Shown here in pieces: positions 11,500-19,469 of a stretch of DNA of 32,564 nt. The DNA comes from Acidiferrobacterales bacterium (lineage in GTDB: Bacteria > Pseudomonadota > Gammaproteobacteria > Arenicellales > JAJDZL01). The notes below the pieces were generated by a model. The model worked only from the letters and a program-made list of their open reading frames with translations, ran no database searches and had not been told where the DNA came from. A program made the translations under genes and the position numbers. The stretch covers positions 1 through 32,564 of the forward strand of contig JAPPIB010000009.1 in NCBI GenBank assembly GCA_028820695.1. The letters run 5' to 3'. Numbering within the stretch: the stretch's first letter is position 1; each line of letters begins with the position of its first letter.

Positions 11500-12201
11500 A
11501 TGGACGGTCTGATCCCAGCAAGTAGTGAAGCATTGAAGCTGTTGCTTACCGGTGACCCCGATACCTGGGAAATTGTCGGAATATCGTTTCTGGTCTCGTT
11601 CCGGGCCATCCTGTTCATCGTCCCGCCGGCCTTGGCGGTTGCGTTCGTGCTGGCGTACGGAGAGTTTCCCGGACGACGTATCCTGATTACCATTTTCAAT
11701 TCAATGATCGCCATACCGGCTGTGGTCGTCGGCTTGGTGTTGTATATGATGCTCTACAGCTCAGGGCCGTTTGGCGGCTGGCGGCTGCTTTTCACCCAGA
11801 CCGCGATGATCATCGGACAGATGATTCTCGCATTCCCGCTGCTTGTGGCCATGACACATGTCGCCCTGCAGGCAGTGGATTTGAGTGCCTGGCAGACCGC
11901 CCGCACCCTGGGCGCAGATACCCTGCGCGCGGTGTTCACAATCATGCGGGAAGTCAGATTCGGGCTGATTGCGGCAATCGTGACTGCGTTTGGGCGTGTG
12001 GTATCGGAAGTCGGATGCTCGATAATGGTGGGTGGTAATATTTTGCATGAGACCCGCAACATTCCGACCGCGATCGCACTTGAGACGTCCAAGGGGAATT
12101 TCGAGCAGGGCATCGCGCTGGGTGCGGTATTGATCACGCTCGCGCTGGCGCTTAATTTTCTGGTCGCGATGTTTCGCGGCCGCGATATGGCAAGGCATTG
12201 A
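11500..12201 (+). CDS. tupB: Tungstate/molybdate ABC transporter, permease
   Basis: This is the inner-membrane permease of the Tup importer. The 233-residue protein has about five hydrophobic segments. It also carries the coupling-loop (EAA-type) motif ARTLGADTLRAVFTIMREVRFG, followed by the GRVVSEVGCSIMVGGNI segment typical of TupB and WtpB. It starts 95 bp after tupA with a weak ribosome-binding site and ends 19 bp before tupC. Confidence 0.9.
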   Translation: MDGLIPASSEALKLLLTGDPDTWEIVGISFLVSFRAILFIVPPALAVAFVLAYGEFPGRRILITIFNSMIAIPAVVVGLVLYMMLYSSGPFGGWRLLFTQTAMIIGQMILAFPLLVAMTHVALQAVDLSAWQTARTLGADTLRAVFTIMREVRFGLIAAIVTAFGRVVSEVGCSIMVGGNILHETRNIPTAIALETSKGNFEQGIALGAVLITLALALNFLVAMFRGRDMARH

Positions 12202-12220
12202 GGCGAGCAGCGGGAATCCG

Positions 12221-12871
12221 ATGAGCGAGCGGGAACTGATCACCTTTCGGAATGTCCAGAAATCACTGCTTCGACGCAAGGTTATTGATGTCGACGAATT
12301 GGTCGTGTACCGAAGTGAATGTGCGGTCGTCCATGGCGAGAATGGTGCGGGCAAATCCACCCTGATGAAGATCATTGCCGGATTGATCGCGCCGGATGCC
12401 GGGATTGTGACGGTCGGCGGCCAGCGAATGACCTGGAGGGTGGCGTATCGCAGTTTTCGAAAGAATGTTGTATACCTGCATCAGTCGCCGTATCTGTTTG
12501 ATCGCTCGGTGGCGGAAAACATCTCATACGGACTCAGCATGAGACGATTGGGACGCAGTGAGGTCCGGGAAAGAGTGCACAATGCGATGCAATGGGCCGG
12601 ACTGTCACAGCTGGCATACCGAAACGCCAGGGACTTGTCCGGTGGTGAGAGGCAGCGGGTTGCCTTGACCCGGGCGCGGATCCTGGAACCGCGGCTGCTG
12701 CTGCTGGACGAGCCGACGTCCGCTATGGATCACGATTCCCGGGAACAGGCATTTGAGCTGATTCGCGATCTCGCTGACAGTGGAATTACGGTCTACATAT
12801 CGACACATGAATCGGCGCAGCATTATCAGCCCGACAGAATCATCAAGATGGCGAACGGTCAACTGCTTTGA
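12221..12871 (+). CDS. tupC: Tungstate/molybdate ABC transporter, ATP-binding protein
   Basis: This is the cytoplasmic ATPase that drives the Tup importer. The 216-residue single ABC domain contains Walker A (GENGAGKST, residues 39-47), a Q-loop (YLHQSPYLFD), the signature LSGGERQRV and Walker B LLLLDEPTSAMD. A switch histidine follows in ISTHES. It lacks the C-terminal MOP/TOBE domain of ModC, which fits Tup rather than Mod transporters. Its end adjoins mobA. Confidence 0.92.
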   Translation: MSERELITFRNVQKSLLRRKVIDVDELVVYRSECAVVHGENGAGKSTLMKIIAGLIAPDAGIVTVGGQRMTWRVAYRSFRKNVVYLHQSPYLFDRSVAENISYGLSMRRLGRSEVRERVHNAMQWAGLSQLAYRNARDLSGGERQRVALTRARILEPRLLLLDEPTSAMDHDSREQAFELIRDLADSGITVYISTHESAQHYQPDRIIKMANGQLL

Positions 12872-12876
12872 GTCCC

Positions 12877-13491
12877 ATGGCCAGCGAAACCGATACACTT
12901 GACGGCCGCGTAACCGGTGTGATTCTGGCCGGCGGCCAGGCTCGCAGGATGGGCGGTATCGACAAGGGCCTGGTCGAGCTCAACGGTGTTGCGATGTGCA
13001 AGATTGTCATTGACCGGCTTCAGCCTCAGGTGTCTGAGGTGTTAGTGAACGCGAACCGAAATCTTGCGCTATACAACCGGTTCGGAGTGCGGGTGATATG
13101 CGATGAGACGCCCGGTTTTCTCGGTCCGCTTGCCGGACTCGCCAGTGCGATGGCCGCAGCCCGGTCACACTGGGTGATCACAGTACCGTGTGATGGTCCG
13201 TTCCTGAGTGGCGACTATGTCGCTCGGATGACGAAAATGGCCGCTGAGGATGTTGAAATTGTTGTTGCCCGGGACTCTGATCGATTGCAGCCGACGTATA
13301 TACTGGCACAGAAAAGGCTGTTGGACAGCCTGGATGCATTCCTGCGATCCGGAGAAAGGAAGATCGACAGGTGGTTTGTCAGACATCGATATGCGGAAGC
13401 GGATTTTTCCGACTCTCCGCAATGTTTTCTGAATATCAATACCGAACAGGATCGTAACAAGGCACAGCTTCGGATCAGTCAGGATGGGTGA
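12877..13491 (+). CDS. mobA: Molybdenum cofactor guanylyltransferase MobA
   Basis: MobA transfers GMP from GTP to molybdopterin cofactor to form the bis-MGD type cofactor. The 204-residue protein has the family's nucleotide-binding signature ILAGGQARRMGG with IDKG just after (about residues 16-31). VPCDGPFLSGDYV corresponds to the metal-binding aspartate region. The frame could also open at a TTG at 12868 overlapping the tupC stop; I took the ATG at 12877. It overlaps mobB by 8 bp. Placement after tupABC ties metal uptake to cofactor maturation. Confidence 0.9.
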   Translation: MASETDTLDGRVTGVILAGGQARRMGGIDKGLVELNGVAMCKIVIDRLQPQVSEVLVNANRNLALYNRFGVRVICDETPGFLGPLAGLASAMAAARSHWVITVPCDGPFLSGDYVARMTKMAAEDVEIVVARDSDRLQPTYILAQKRLLDSLDAFLRSGERKIDRWFVRHRYAEADFSDSPQCFLNINTEQDRNKAQLRISQDG

Positions 13492-14023
13492 CAGGAGAAT
13501 TCCAATCATAGGATTTGCTGCCTATAGCGGCACCGGCAAGACGACTCTGGTTACAAGAGTGATTCCGATTCTCAAGGATCGGGGATTGAAAGTTGGTGTC
13601 GTGAAGCACGCCCATCACAATTTTGTCATTGATACCCCAGGCAAGGACAGTTACGAACTGCGCGAATCAGGGGCGCAGCAGGTGATGGTGGTGTCGAGGC
13701 AACGCATTGCCTGGGTGATGGAGAATCCACTTGAGGCGGAACCGGACCTATTCGAGTTGCTGCAGAATTTTTCCGGTCACGAACTGGACCTGGTCATCGT
13801 TGAGGGGTTCAAGCACGAACCTTTTACCAAGATAGAGGTCTATCGTTCCGGTCTCAGACGTCCGCTTCTCGCAAAGAGCGATGAGAATGTGGTTGCGGTC
13901 GCCACCGATATGCCTGATCTTGCTGAACAGGGTGTCGAAACTCTCGCTTTGGATGATCCCGAGGCTATCGCTGATTTCATCATCGATCGCATGCGCAGCG
14001 GGTTGCTCTCGGTGATCGAGTGA
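13484..14023 (+). CDS. mobB: Molybdopterin-guanine dinucleotide biosynthesis protein MobB
   Basis: MobB is a GTP-binding adaptor that assists MobA. The 179-residue protein has a Walker A loop near the start (GFAAYSGTGKTTL), then VGVVKHAHHNFVIDTPGKDSYELRESGA and VIVEGFKHEPFTKIEVYR, all hallmarks of MobB. It overlaps the end of mobA by 8 bp, so the two are likely translationally coupled. It is the last gene of the tup-mob cassette. Confidence 0.93.
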   Translation: MGDRRIPIIGFAAYSGTGKTTLVTRVIPILKDRGLKVGVVKHAHHNFVIDTPGKDSYELRESGAQQVMVVSRQRIAWVMENPLEAEPDLFELLQNFSGHELDLVIVEGFKHEPFTKIEVYRSGLRRPLLAKSDENVVAVATDMPDLAEQGVETLALDDPEAIADFIIDRMRSGLLSVIE

Positions 14024-14065
14024 GCGTCATCAGGGTTGTTGTCTGAATGGACGGGGTGCGACATT

Positions 14066-14146
14066 GCTGAATTCCTCAGCGCTCGGAGTCCAACTTGCCT
14101 TCAGCAACGAAAGCGCTTTGCTTCTCAATGATGTCGGTTGCTGAAG
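14066..14146. repeat. Cluster of inverted repeats between convergent mobB and the phosphodiesterase gene
   Basis: The 191-bp gap between two convergent genes holds GCTGA/TCAGC (14066-14070, 14076-14080) and a perfect 10-bp inverted repeat CTTCAGCAAC/GTTGCTGAAG (14099-14108, 14137-14146). The 10-bp palindrome AAAGCGCTTT (14110-14119) lies inside that repeat. A bidirectional termination region is the simplest reading. No T-tract follows any arm. Confidence 0.4.
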
Positions 14147-14214
14147 TCTGGTAGAAGTCAATCCGCATGATTCAGTGCGCCGCGGAAGGCGCCTTGATTC
14201 GAAAGCGGACTCCC

Positions 14215-15168
14215 TCATCGGCCAAGGAACGCAATCAGCCGGTCTGGATAATCGGTGATTATCCCATCAATCTGCGCATCAACCAGCCTTTCGAAATCAC
14301 TTGCCTGATTGACTGTCCAGGCGTACACACGGATTCCCAGGCAATGCGCTTCAGCGATACGATCGGTTGTCACGGATGCATGATCCGCGTGCCAGTCGGT
14401 ACCGCCTGCGCTTTTGATCATTTGCGGCAAGGAGCCATCGAAGTCTGAAAGGAGCATGCCATCAGTCCAACTGCGAGTCTGAGTCGGATTCGCTGAATCA
14501 TCGCAAACCTCTCTCAATTCAGTCCGGGCCGACATCGTATTGAAATCTTCCGTCTGTGAGGTCAGGTAGGCGTACTGCAGGTGCGGTGCGAAGCTGCGAA
14601 AAGCGTGCACCAGTTTCCAGTCGAAAGAGTGTATTCTGACAGTCGACGAGATGCCCAGCCGCTCAATCTCGGCGACGATTGTCTCAACACCTTCTGCAAC
14701 GGGAATGGATGAGTACGGTGCTACAGCATAGTATTTGATCTCGATGAAATATGTGGGATTTCGTCCGAACTTCCGGTCTAGGTCGACGATCTCTTCAAGG
14801 GTCGGGATACGACTGCCATCAACCGGCTTCTGGTCTGGAAATCGGTTTGCGTATTCCGAGCCCGGCTTGATCCGACCGATATCATATGTCTTGAGCTGCT
14901 CAAGCGTGAGTTCACTGATTTTGCAGACTCGATCGTCCAGCCACATCCGGTCGGAATCGCGAGTGATGACAGGGTTGAGTGCCGCATCGTGATAGGCGAC
15001 CACCTTTCTGTCAGCCGTTATGGCGAGATCCATCTCCAACCCGTCAACTCCAAGCTCAAGCGCCTTGGCGAATCCTGCAATGGTCTGTTCGGGAAACAAT
15101 CCGGTTGCGCCTCGGTGTCCGATAATACTGATTTCCGGATTCATTGGAACGACGTTGCGAATGGCCAT
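14215..15168 (-). CDS. Glycerophosphodiester phosphodiesterase
   Basis: The protein hydrolyses glycerophosphodiesters (deacylated phospholipids) to glycerol-3-phosphate and an alcohol. The 317-residue sequence shows the family's metal and catalytic residues: IIGHRGATGLFPEQT (His18, Arg19), DGLEMDLA (Glu45, Asp47) and VAYHD (His60). It ends with VYAWTVNQASDFERL and DGIITDYPDRL. No signal peptide is seen, so it is probably cytoplasmic, like UgpQ. A later start at 15144 is possible. It is convergent with mobB and divergent from the iron-sulfur protein gene. Confidence 0.92.
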   Translation of the reverse strand: MAIRNVVPMNPEISIIGHRGATGLFPEQTIAGFAKALELGVDGLEMDLAITADRKVVAYHDAALNPVITRDSDRMWLDDRVCKISELTLEQLKTYDIGRIKPGSEYANRFPDQKPVDGSRIPTLEEIVDLDRKFGRNPTYFIEIKYYAVAPYSSIPVAEGVETIVAEIERLGISSTVRIHSFDWKLVHAFRSFAPHLQYAYLTSQTEDFNTMSARTELREVCDDSANPTQTRSWTDGMLLSDFDGSLPQMIKSAGGTDWHADHASVTTDRIAEAHCLGIRVYAWTVNQASDFERLVDAQIDGIITDYPDRLIAFLGR

Positions 15169-15337
15169 CAGTTATGACATGGAGTCGGAAAATTTGTAGT
15201 ATATCTACATTGCCGGAATGCAAGCGGGTTTGCACTCACAAGGCGTTTCACGGAATATCGAATCGAATGCAGACGATAATCAGCCATTCACAAGTTCACG
15301 CTCCTCAACGATCGATCACTCGAAGCAGGCTGCCAAC

Positions 15338-16051
15338 ATGAATCCAAGGCTCGGACGGGACTATCTCGCTTCCAAAGGTATCAATCTTTTTCATGTATTT
15401 GATACGCGGACTCTTGAAGATCTGCTGTCACCGTCGATTGACGAAGGAGTGTTGAACCATTATCCGAGTACAGTGCTGATCGCGAATGCCGGTGCCGCAT
15501 TCTGGCATGCGCTTGAACAGTTCAGTCTGCATGGCAACGATCCGGTGGATGACTTCAGTGTGCATCTGGCGCAGACGTATTCGACAGAATTTCTGGATAC
15601 CGACTTCAAGCTGCTCTATCCATCTGATTTACCGATCTCACTTCGTGCGGTCGCCGACCGAACTGGCTGGAGCCATCCATCTCCTTTGGGAATTACCATT
15701 CATCCTGAATTTGGCACCTGGTATGCGTTCAGGGCAATGTTTCTTGTCAGGATGAGTTTGCCGGCCTCCGACAGTTCTCCGACTGAATCCCCCTGTGACA
15801 GTTGTGTCGACAAACCCTGCATACCGGCATGTCATGTGGACGCGGTCGGCAAGATCGGATCATTCGACCTGGATACATGTGCCAGATTCAGAATTCGGGA
15901 AGCTTCGCCCTGTGCGTTCAGTTGCAATTCCAGGAACCGATGTCCGATCGGATCTGAGTATCGATATGTCCCCGAGCAGATGAAGTACCATTACCGTCGC
16001 GGGCGGGACTCAATGGCTCGTTTTTACGGCGCGGGCCGCGACCAGAAATAG
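15338..16051 (+). CDS. Eight-cysteine iron-sulfur protein, distantly QueG/ferredoxin-like
   Basis: The function is unknown. The 237-residue protein has no signal peptide or membrane segment. In its last third it has eight cysteines (153, 156, 161, 165, 181, 192, 196, 202) arranged as CxxCx4Cx3C, a lone C, then Cx10Cx3Cx5CP. This resembles the two-cluster ferredoxin part of epoxyqueuosine reductase (QueG), but the spacing differs and the corrinoid-binding body of QueG is not obvious. The region NHYPSTVLIANAGAAFW (about residues 42-58) may belong to the enzymatic N-terminal part. I chose the ATG at 15338; the frame is open to 15218, but the extra residues are polar and poorly structured. It ends 14 bp before a MaoC gene. 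Two [4Fe-4S] clusters are an inference. Confidence 0.7.
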   Translation: MNPRLGRDYLASKGINLFHVFDTRTLEDLLSPSIDEGVLNHYPSTVLIANAGAAFWHALEQFSLHGNDPVDDFSVHLAQTYSTEFLDTDFKLLYPSDLPISLRAVADRTGWSHPSPLGITIHPEFGTWYAFRAMFLVRMSLPASDSSPTESPCDSCVDKPCIPACHVDAVGKIGSFDLDTCARFRIREASPCAFSCNSRNRCPIGSEYRYVPEQMKYHYRRGRDSMARFYGAGRDQK

Positions 16052-16065
16052 GAGGGGCAGACCAG

Positions 16066-16527
16066 ATGTATTTCGAGGAGTTCAGTGTCGGAGACAAGTT
16101 CACGAGTGCCGGAGTCACATTTACCGAAAGCGAGATTATTCGTTTTGCGCTCCAGTATGATCCCCAGCCCTTTCACATCGATGTGGAAGCTGCGAAGAAA
16201 AGTCAATTCAAGGGACTGATTGCCAGTGGATTTCAGACGTTGGCCTTGGTCTTTAGAATGTACATTCAGGAAGGCATGCTGAAGCAGGGAATGGGCTCGC
16301 CTGGCATGGACGAACTGAGGTGGTTGCGTCCGGTATATCCCAATGATACCTTGCACATGATTGCTGAGGTACTGAGCGCCAGACCTTCCTCGAAAAAATC
16401 GGATCGGGGTTACGTCGACTTGAAATGTTCGATGATCAACCAGAATGACGAAACTGTCATGACGGTTCGTGTCATGCAGATCATCCGTCGCCGGGACTGC
16501 CAATCGTCCGAGCGATCGACTGCCTGA
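16066..16527 (+). CDS. MaoC-like hotdog-fold (R)-specific enoyl-CoA hydratase/dehydratase
   Basis: MaoC proteins hydrate enoyl-CoA or dehydrate 3-hydroxyacyl-CoA esters. The 153-residue protein opens with the family motif YFEEFSVGDKF and contains ALQYDPQPFHID (about residues 27-38). That segment supplies the Asp/His catalytic pair. FKGLIASGFQTLAL and the WLRPVYPNDTL segment follow, as in single-domain MaoC enzymes. A strong GGAGGGG ribosome-binding site precedes the ATG. The substrate is unknown. It is flanked by an iron-sulfur protein gene and an alcohol dehydrogenase gene. Confidence 0.88.
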   Translation: MYFEEFSVGDKFTSAGVTFTESEIIRFALQYDPQPFHIDVEAAKKSQFKGLIASGFQTLALVFRMYIQEGMLKQGMGSPGMDELRWLRPVYPNDTLHMIAEVLSARPSSKKSDRGYVDLKCSMINQNDETVMTVRVMQIIRRRDCQSSERSTA

Positions 16528-16564
16528 AGTGATCGAGGAGTAATCAACCGGTCTGGAATCAACT

Positions 16565-17542
16565 GTGCGCGCCGCTTTTCTGACCGAGCCCGGAAGACTG
16601 TTGACGGTCGAACAGGCGGATATCCCTGTACCGAAACCTGGAGAACTGCTGATCCGAGTCCGTGCCTGCGGCATTTGTCGTACAGACCTGCATATCGTCG
16701 ACGGTGACCTGCCGAGCCCGGAATTGCCGCGCATACCAGGACACCAGATTGTCGGTGAGGTTGCTCAATCCACAGTGACTGACTTTCATCCGGGACAGCG
16801 GGTCGGTGTTCCCTGGCTGGGGTCAACCTGTGGTGCATGCGAATATTGCAGCACCGCGCGGGAGAACCTGTGTGATTCAGCTGGATTCACCGGCTACGAT
16901 GTCGATGGCGGCTTCGCAGAATATTGCGTCGCGAATGCGCGTTACTGCTTTCCGATCGATTCGAGTCTGTCAGACCTGCAGGCCGCTCCACTCCTTTGTG
17001 CCGGGATGATCGGGTTTCGTGCCTTTCGGATGACCGGCGATTCGGATAAACTGGGGTTTTTCGGATTCGGTTCGGCCGCCCACATTCTTGTTCAGGTTGC
17101 CCTCTATCAGAACAAGGATGTGTATGCGATTACGCGACCGGGCGACACATCCACCCAGCAATTTGCCCGCACACTTGGTGCGAGATGGAGCGGTGGAACC
17201 GACGAGAATATTCCGGTTAAGCTGGATGCAGCAATCATATTCGCCCCGGCCGGCGAATTGGTGCCATTGGCATTGGGCAGCGTCCGCAAAGGCGGGATTG
17301 TCATATGTGCCGGTATCCACATGAGTGACATACCCTCGTTTCAGTACGAAAAGCTTTGGCAGGAGCGGATCATCAGGTCGGTCGCCAACCTGACCCGCGA
17401 CGATGGCGATTCATTCATGAAGCTGGCTTGTGCAGTTCAGATCAAAACCACTGTGAAGTCCTATGCGTTGGAAGACGTGAACGACGCGCTGGATGATCTG
17501 CGTTCCGGTCGAATCAACGGTTCCGCAGTGATTGAAATCTGA
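16565..17542 (+). CDS. Zinc-dependent alcohol dehydrogenase family protein
   Basis: This is a medium-chain NAD(P)-dependent dehydrogenase. Catalytic-zinc residues are visible in ACGICRTDLH (Cys near residue 38) and PGHQIVGEV. The structural-zinc lobe CGACEYCSTARENLC has all four cysteines. The nucleotide-binding region is GFFGFGSAAHILVQVALYQ, a variant of the usual GxGxxG. The start is GTG; MRAAFLTEPG is the normal beginning of this family, and no better in-frame start exists. The 325 residues are near the usual length. Substrate is not predictable. It lies 37 bp after the MaoC gene and 125 bp before the OYE gene. Confidence 0.9.
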   Translation: MRAAFLTEPGRLLTVEQADIPVPKPGELLIRVRACGICRTDLHIVDGDLPSPELPRIPGHQIVGEVAQSTVTDFHPGQRVGVPWLGSTCGACEYCSTARENLCDSAGFTGYDVDGGFAEYCVANARYCFPIDSSLSDLQAAPLLCAGMIGFRAFRMTGDSDKLGFFGFGSAAHILVQVALYQNKDVYAITRPGDTSTQQFARTLGARWSGGTDENIPVKLDAAIIFAPAGELVPLALGSVRKGGIVICAGIHMSDIPSFQYEKLWQERIIRSVANLTRDDGDSFMKLACAVQIKTTVKSYALEDVNDALDDLRSGRINGSAVIEI

Positions 17543-17589
17543 CTGTCGGATGGCTGATGAGAGACGTGAATATGTCCTGCCATGACGAA

Positions 17590-17610
17590 AGCCCGCAGTG
17601 CGAGCGGGTT
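17590..17610 (+). terminator. Stem-loop between ADH and OYE genes
   Basis: A GCCCGC (17591-17596) / GCGGGT (17604-17609) stem with a 7-nt loop, extended by one A-T pair, lies downstream of the dehydrogenase stop codon. No U-tract follows. It could be an intercistronic hairpin or a weak terminator. Confidence 0.3.
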
Positions 17611-17667
17611 GCACGAGGCTTCATCTGCCATTCGAAGTGATCGACAAATGTCACCCGGAGAGACACC

Positions 17668-18867
17668 ATGACACAGCAAAATCCGCAGACCGCGCTGGGA
17701 AGACCGCTCAAGTTGCCATGCGGGGTCGAACTGCGTAACCGACTGATTAAGTCAGCGATGTCTGATTCCCTTGGTGACGGTGCGGGGAATCCCACCGAAA
17801 CGCAGATGAGGCTGTACGAACGATGGGCCGAGGGTGGCGTTGCATTGTCGCTGATCGGCGAGGTACAGGTCACTTCCCGTTATCCGGAAAAGCCTGGAAA
17901 TCTGGTACTGGTGGCGGACGCAGACCTGGATGCCATGCGGGTTTTGGCAACGCGGGGATCGGCACACGGCGCACATTTGTGGCCGCAGCTCGGTCACGCT
18001 GGAGCGTTGTCTCACCTGCCGATCAGTCAACCTATGGGCCCATCCGCCTTGAATGTCGAAGGCCTCAGATGCGAGGGCATGTCGCTAGCGGACATTCATG
18101 AGCTTCCCGGCCAATATGCGCAAGCTGCGAAGCTTGCTCAGCAAGCAGGTTTCACCGGCGTTCAAATCCATGCAGGTCACGGATTTGTCTTCAGCCAATT
18201 CCTGTCGCCGCTGTTCAATAAAAGAAGCGATGGCTATGGCGGCTCGATTGAGTGCCGATTTCGCGTGATCGGCGAAGTTGTCGAGGCGGTACGAAACGCG
18301 GTCGGCGCATCATTTCCGGTCGGTATCAAGATCAACTCGACAGATAAGCTTGCAGGCGGTCTGACGCAAGATGATGCGATTGAAGTGATTCGACTCCTCA
18401 ACCGGACATCAATTGACCTGATCGACATCAGCGGGGGTACCTATTTCCCGGGTGCTGCTGCGGCTTCAGACAGCAGATCATCATCGGGTCCCTACTTCAT
18501 TGATTTCGCCATGCGAGCGAAAAAGGTGACCTCCGTCCCAGTGGCGGTGACGGGTGGCTTCCGCACGCAGGAACAGGCGGTCGATGCTGTCTTGAGCAAT
18601 CGTGCCGATGCGGTGAGCCTCGCTCGAGCGATGGTGCTGAACCCGTCGCTGGCCAACGCATGGTTGCGCGATGACGGCAGTGATCCTGAATTTCCGGTAT
18701 TTGACGCGCCGCCGCGGGGAAGCGTCACGGCATGGTATACGATGCGGCTGACGGCACTTGGTGAAGGCAATGAGTTACGGTTTGACCTGAGTCCCAAGGC
18801 GGCGTTGGAGGCTTACGAAGCGCGCGATTGCGAACGCTGCCTGAAATGGCGGGAACGTTTCTCCTGA
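17668..18867 (+). CDS. NADH:flavin oxidoreductase, Old Yellow Enzyme family
   Basis: This is an FMN-binding TIM-barrel enzyme that reduces activated C=C bonds of enones or dienoyl thioesters, or acts as a demethylase-type flavoenzyme. The 399-residue protein starts GRPLKLPCGVELRNRLIKSAM. It has the hallmark segment GVQIHAGHGFVFSQFLSPLF followed by NKRSDGYGGSIECR, then VGIKINSTD and VAVTGGF near the phosphate-binding end. No C-terminal iron-sulfur or pyridine-nucleotide domain is fused, unlike 2,4-dienoyl-CoA reductase. A GGAGAG ribosome-binding site precedes the ATG. It is probably part of the same unit as the MaoC and ADH genes. Confidence 0.92.
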   Translation: MTQQNPQTALGRPLKLPCGVELRNRLIKSAMSDSLGDGAGNPTETQMRLYERWAEGGVALSLIGEVQVTSRYPEKPGNLVLVADADLDAMRVLATRGSAHGAHLWPQLGHAGALSHLPISQPMGPSALNVEGLRCEGMSLADIHELPGQYAQAAKLAQQAGFTGVQIHAGHGFVFSQFLSPLFNKRSDGYGGSIECRFRVIGEVVEAVRNAVGASFPVGIKINSTDKLAGGLTQDDAIEVIRLLNRTSIDLIDISGGTYFPGAAAASDSRSSSGPYFIDFAMRAKKVTSVPVAVTGGFRTQEQAVDAVLSNRADAVSLARAMVLNPSLANAWLRDDGSDPEFPVFDAPPRGSVTAWYTMRLTALGEGNELRFDLSPKAALEAYEARDCERCLKWRERFS

Positions 18868-18923
18868 CACAAGGATTTCGCGGCAACACTGTGCGGCACG
18901 GACGGCGTGTCGAGCGAAGCCGG

Positions 18924-19250
18924 CTAGCTTGTTTTGTCCAGCTTGGAACCCCCGCGGCACAGCGGCGAATCGGCAACCGAATTACCCTGGGATTTCCACT
19001 CGTCAGGTGTCATTGCATGAAGCGAGAGCGCGTGTATCGGCCCGGCAATCTCGTCCGCCAGCAAATCGTTGATCATGCGATGACGGAATATCAGGGACTG
19101 GTCTTGAAATTCATCGGAAACTGCGACCACCTTGAAGTGAGACTCTGAACCCGGGGGGACGCTGTGCATCGAGCTTTCGTTGATCACCTCAAGATGGACC
19201 GGTGCCAGCGCATCGGTGAGTTTCTGTCTGATTTGATTCTGCACAACCAT
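18924..19250 (-). CDS. BolA family protein
   Basis: BolA proteins pair with monothiol glutaredoxins and take part in iron-sulfur handling; some bind DNA. The sequence has MVVQNQIRQKL at the start, SESHFKVVAVSDEF with the conserved metal-ligand histidine region, and RHRMINDLLADEIAGPIHAL ending in SLHAMTPDEW. The frame is open to 19370, but the ATG at 19250 matches the usual BolA start and gives 108 residues. About 20 residues after TPDEW are an unconserved tail. It diverges from glyA across a 219-bp gap. Confidence 0.88.
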   Translation of the reverse strand: MVVQNQIRQKLTDALAPVHLEVINESSMHSVPPGSESHFKVVAVSDEFQDQSLIFRHRMINDLLADEIAGPIHALSLHAMTPDEWKSQGNSVADSPLCRGGSKLDKTS

Positions 19251-19371
19251 GATGGCGAGAATTATACTCCACAGGTGGTATGCGCCGGGTGCGCCAAACG
19301 CGTTCGGGTGAACGAAAATTGTGACGCTCACCTGAATTGCGCGACCGCGGGAAGTGAAGTGAACGAACACG

Positions 19372-19398
19372 GTGACAGCTGATGATATAAATTACAAT
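19372..19398 (+). promoter_or_regulatory. Candidate glyA promoter
   Basis: GTGACA (19372-19377, 5 of 6 to -35) and TACAAT (19393-19398, 5 of 6 to -10) are separated by 15 bp, slightly short. An overlapping TATAAA at 19386-19391 offers an alternative -10. The site lies 72 bases upstream of the glyA ATG. A CGTTC/GAACG hairpin near 19302-19315 lies further upstream. Confidence 0.35.
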
Positions 19399-19469
19399 GT
19401 GGAGCGGGCAATGACCGACCGAAGATGAAAGTTGGGCTTGGGATTCCCCATAATTTCCAGGAGACATTA

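Noticed and set aside
15218..15337. 40-residue N-terminal extension of the iron-sulfur protein
   Set aside because: Polar, low-structure sequence without a ribosome-binding site; the ATG at 15338 has a GCAGG-like site and begins the structured part.
19251..19469. Possible glycine, SAM or THF riboswitch before glyA
   Set aside because: I could not find the conserved core motifs of these classes by eye; only a short CGTTC/GAACG hairpin and a promoter candidate are visible.
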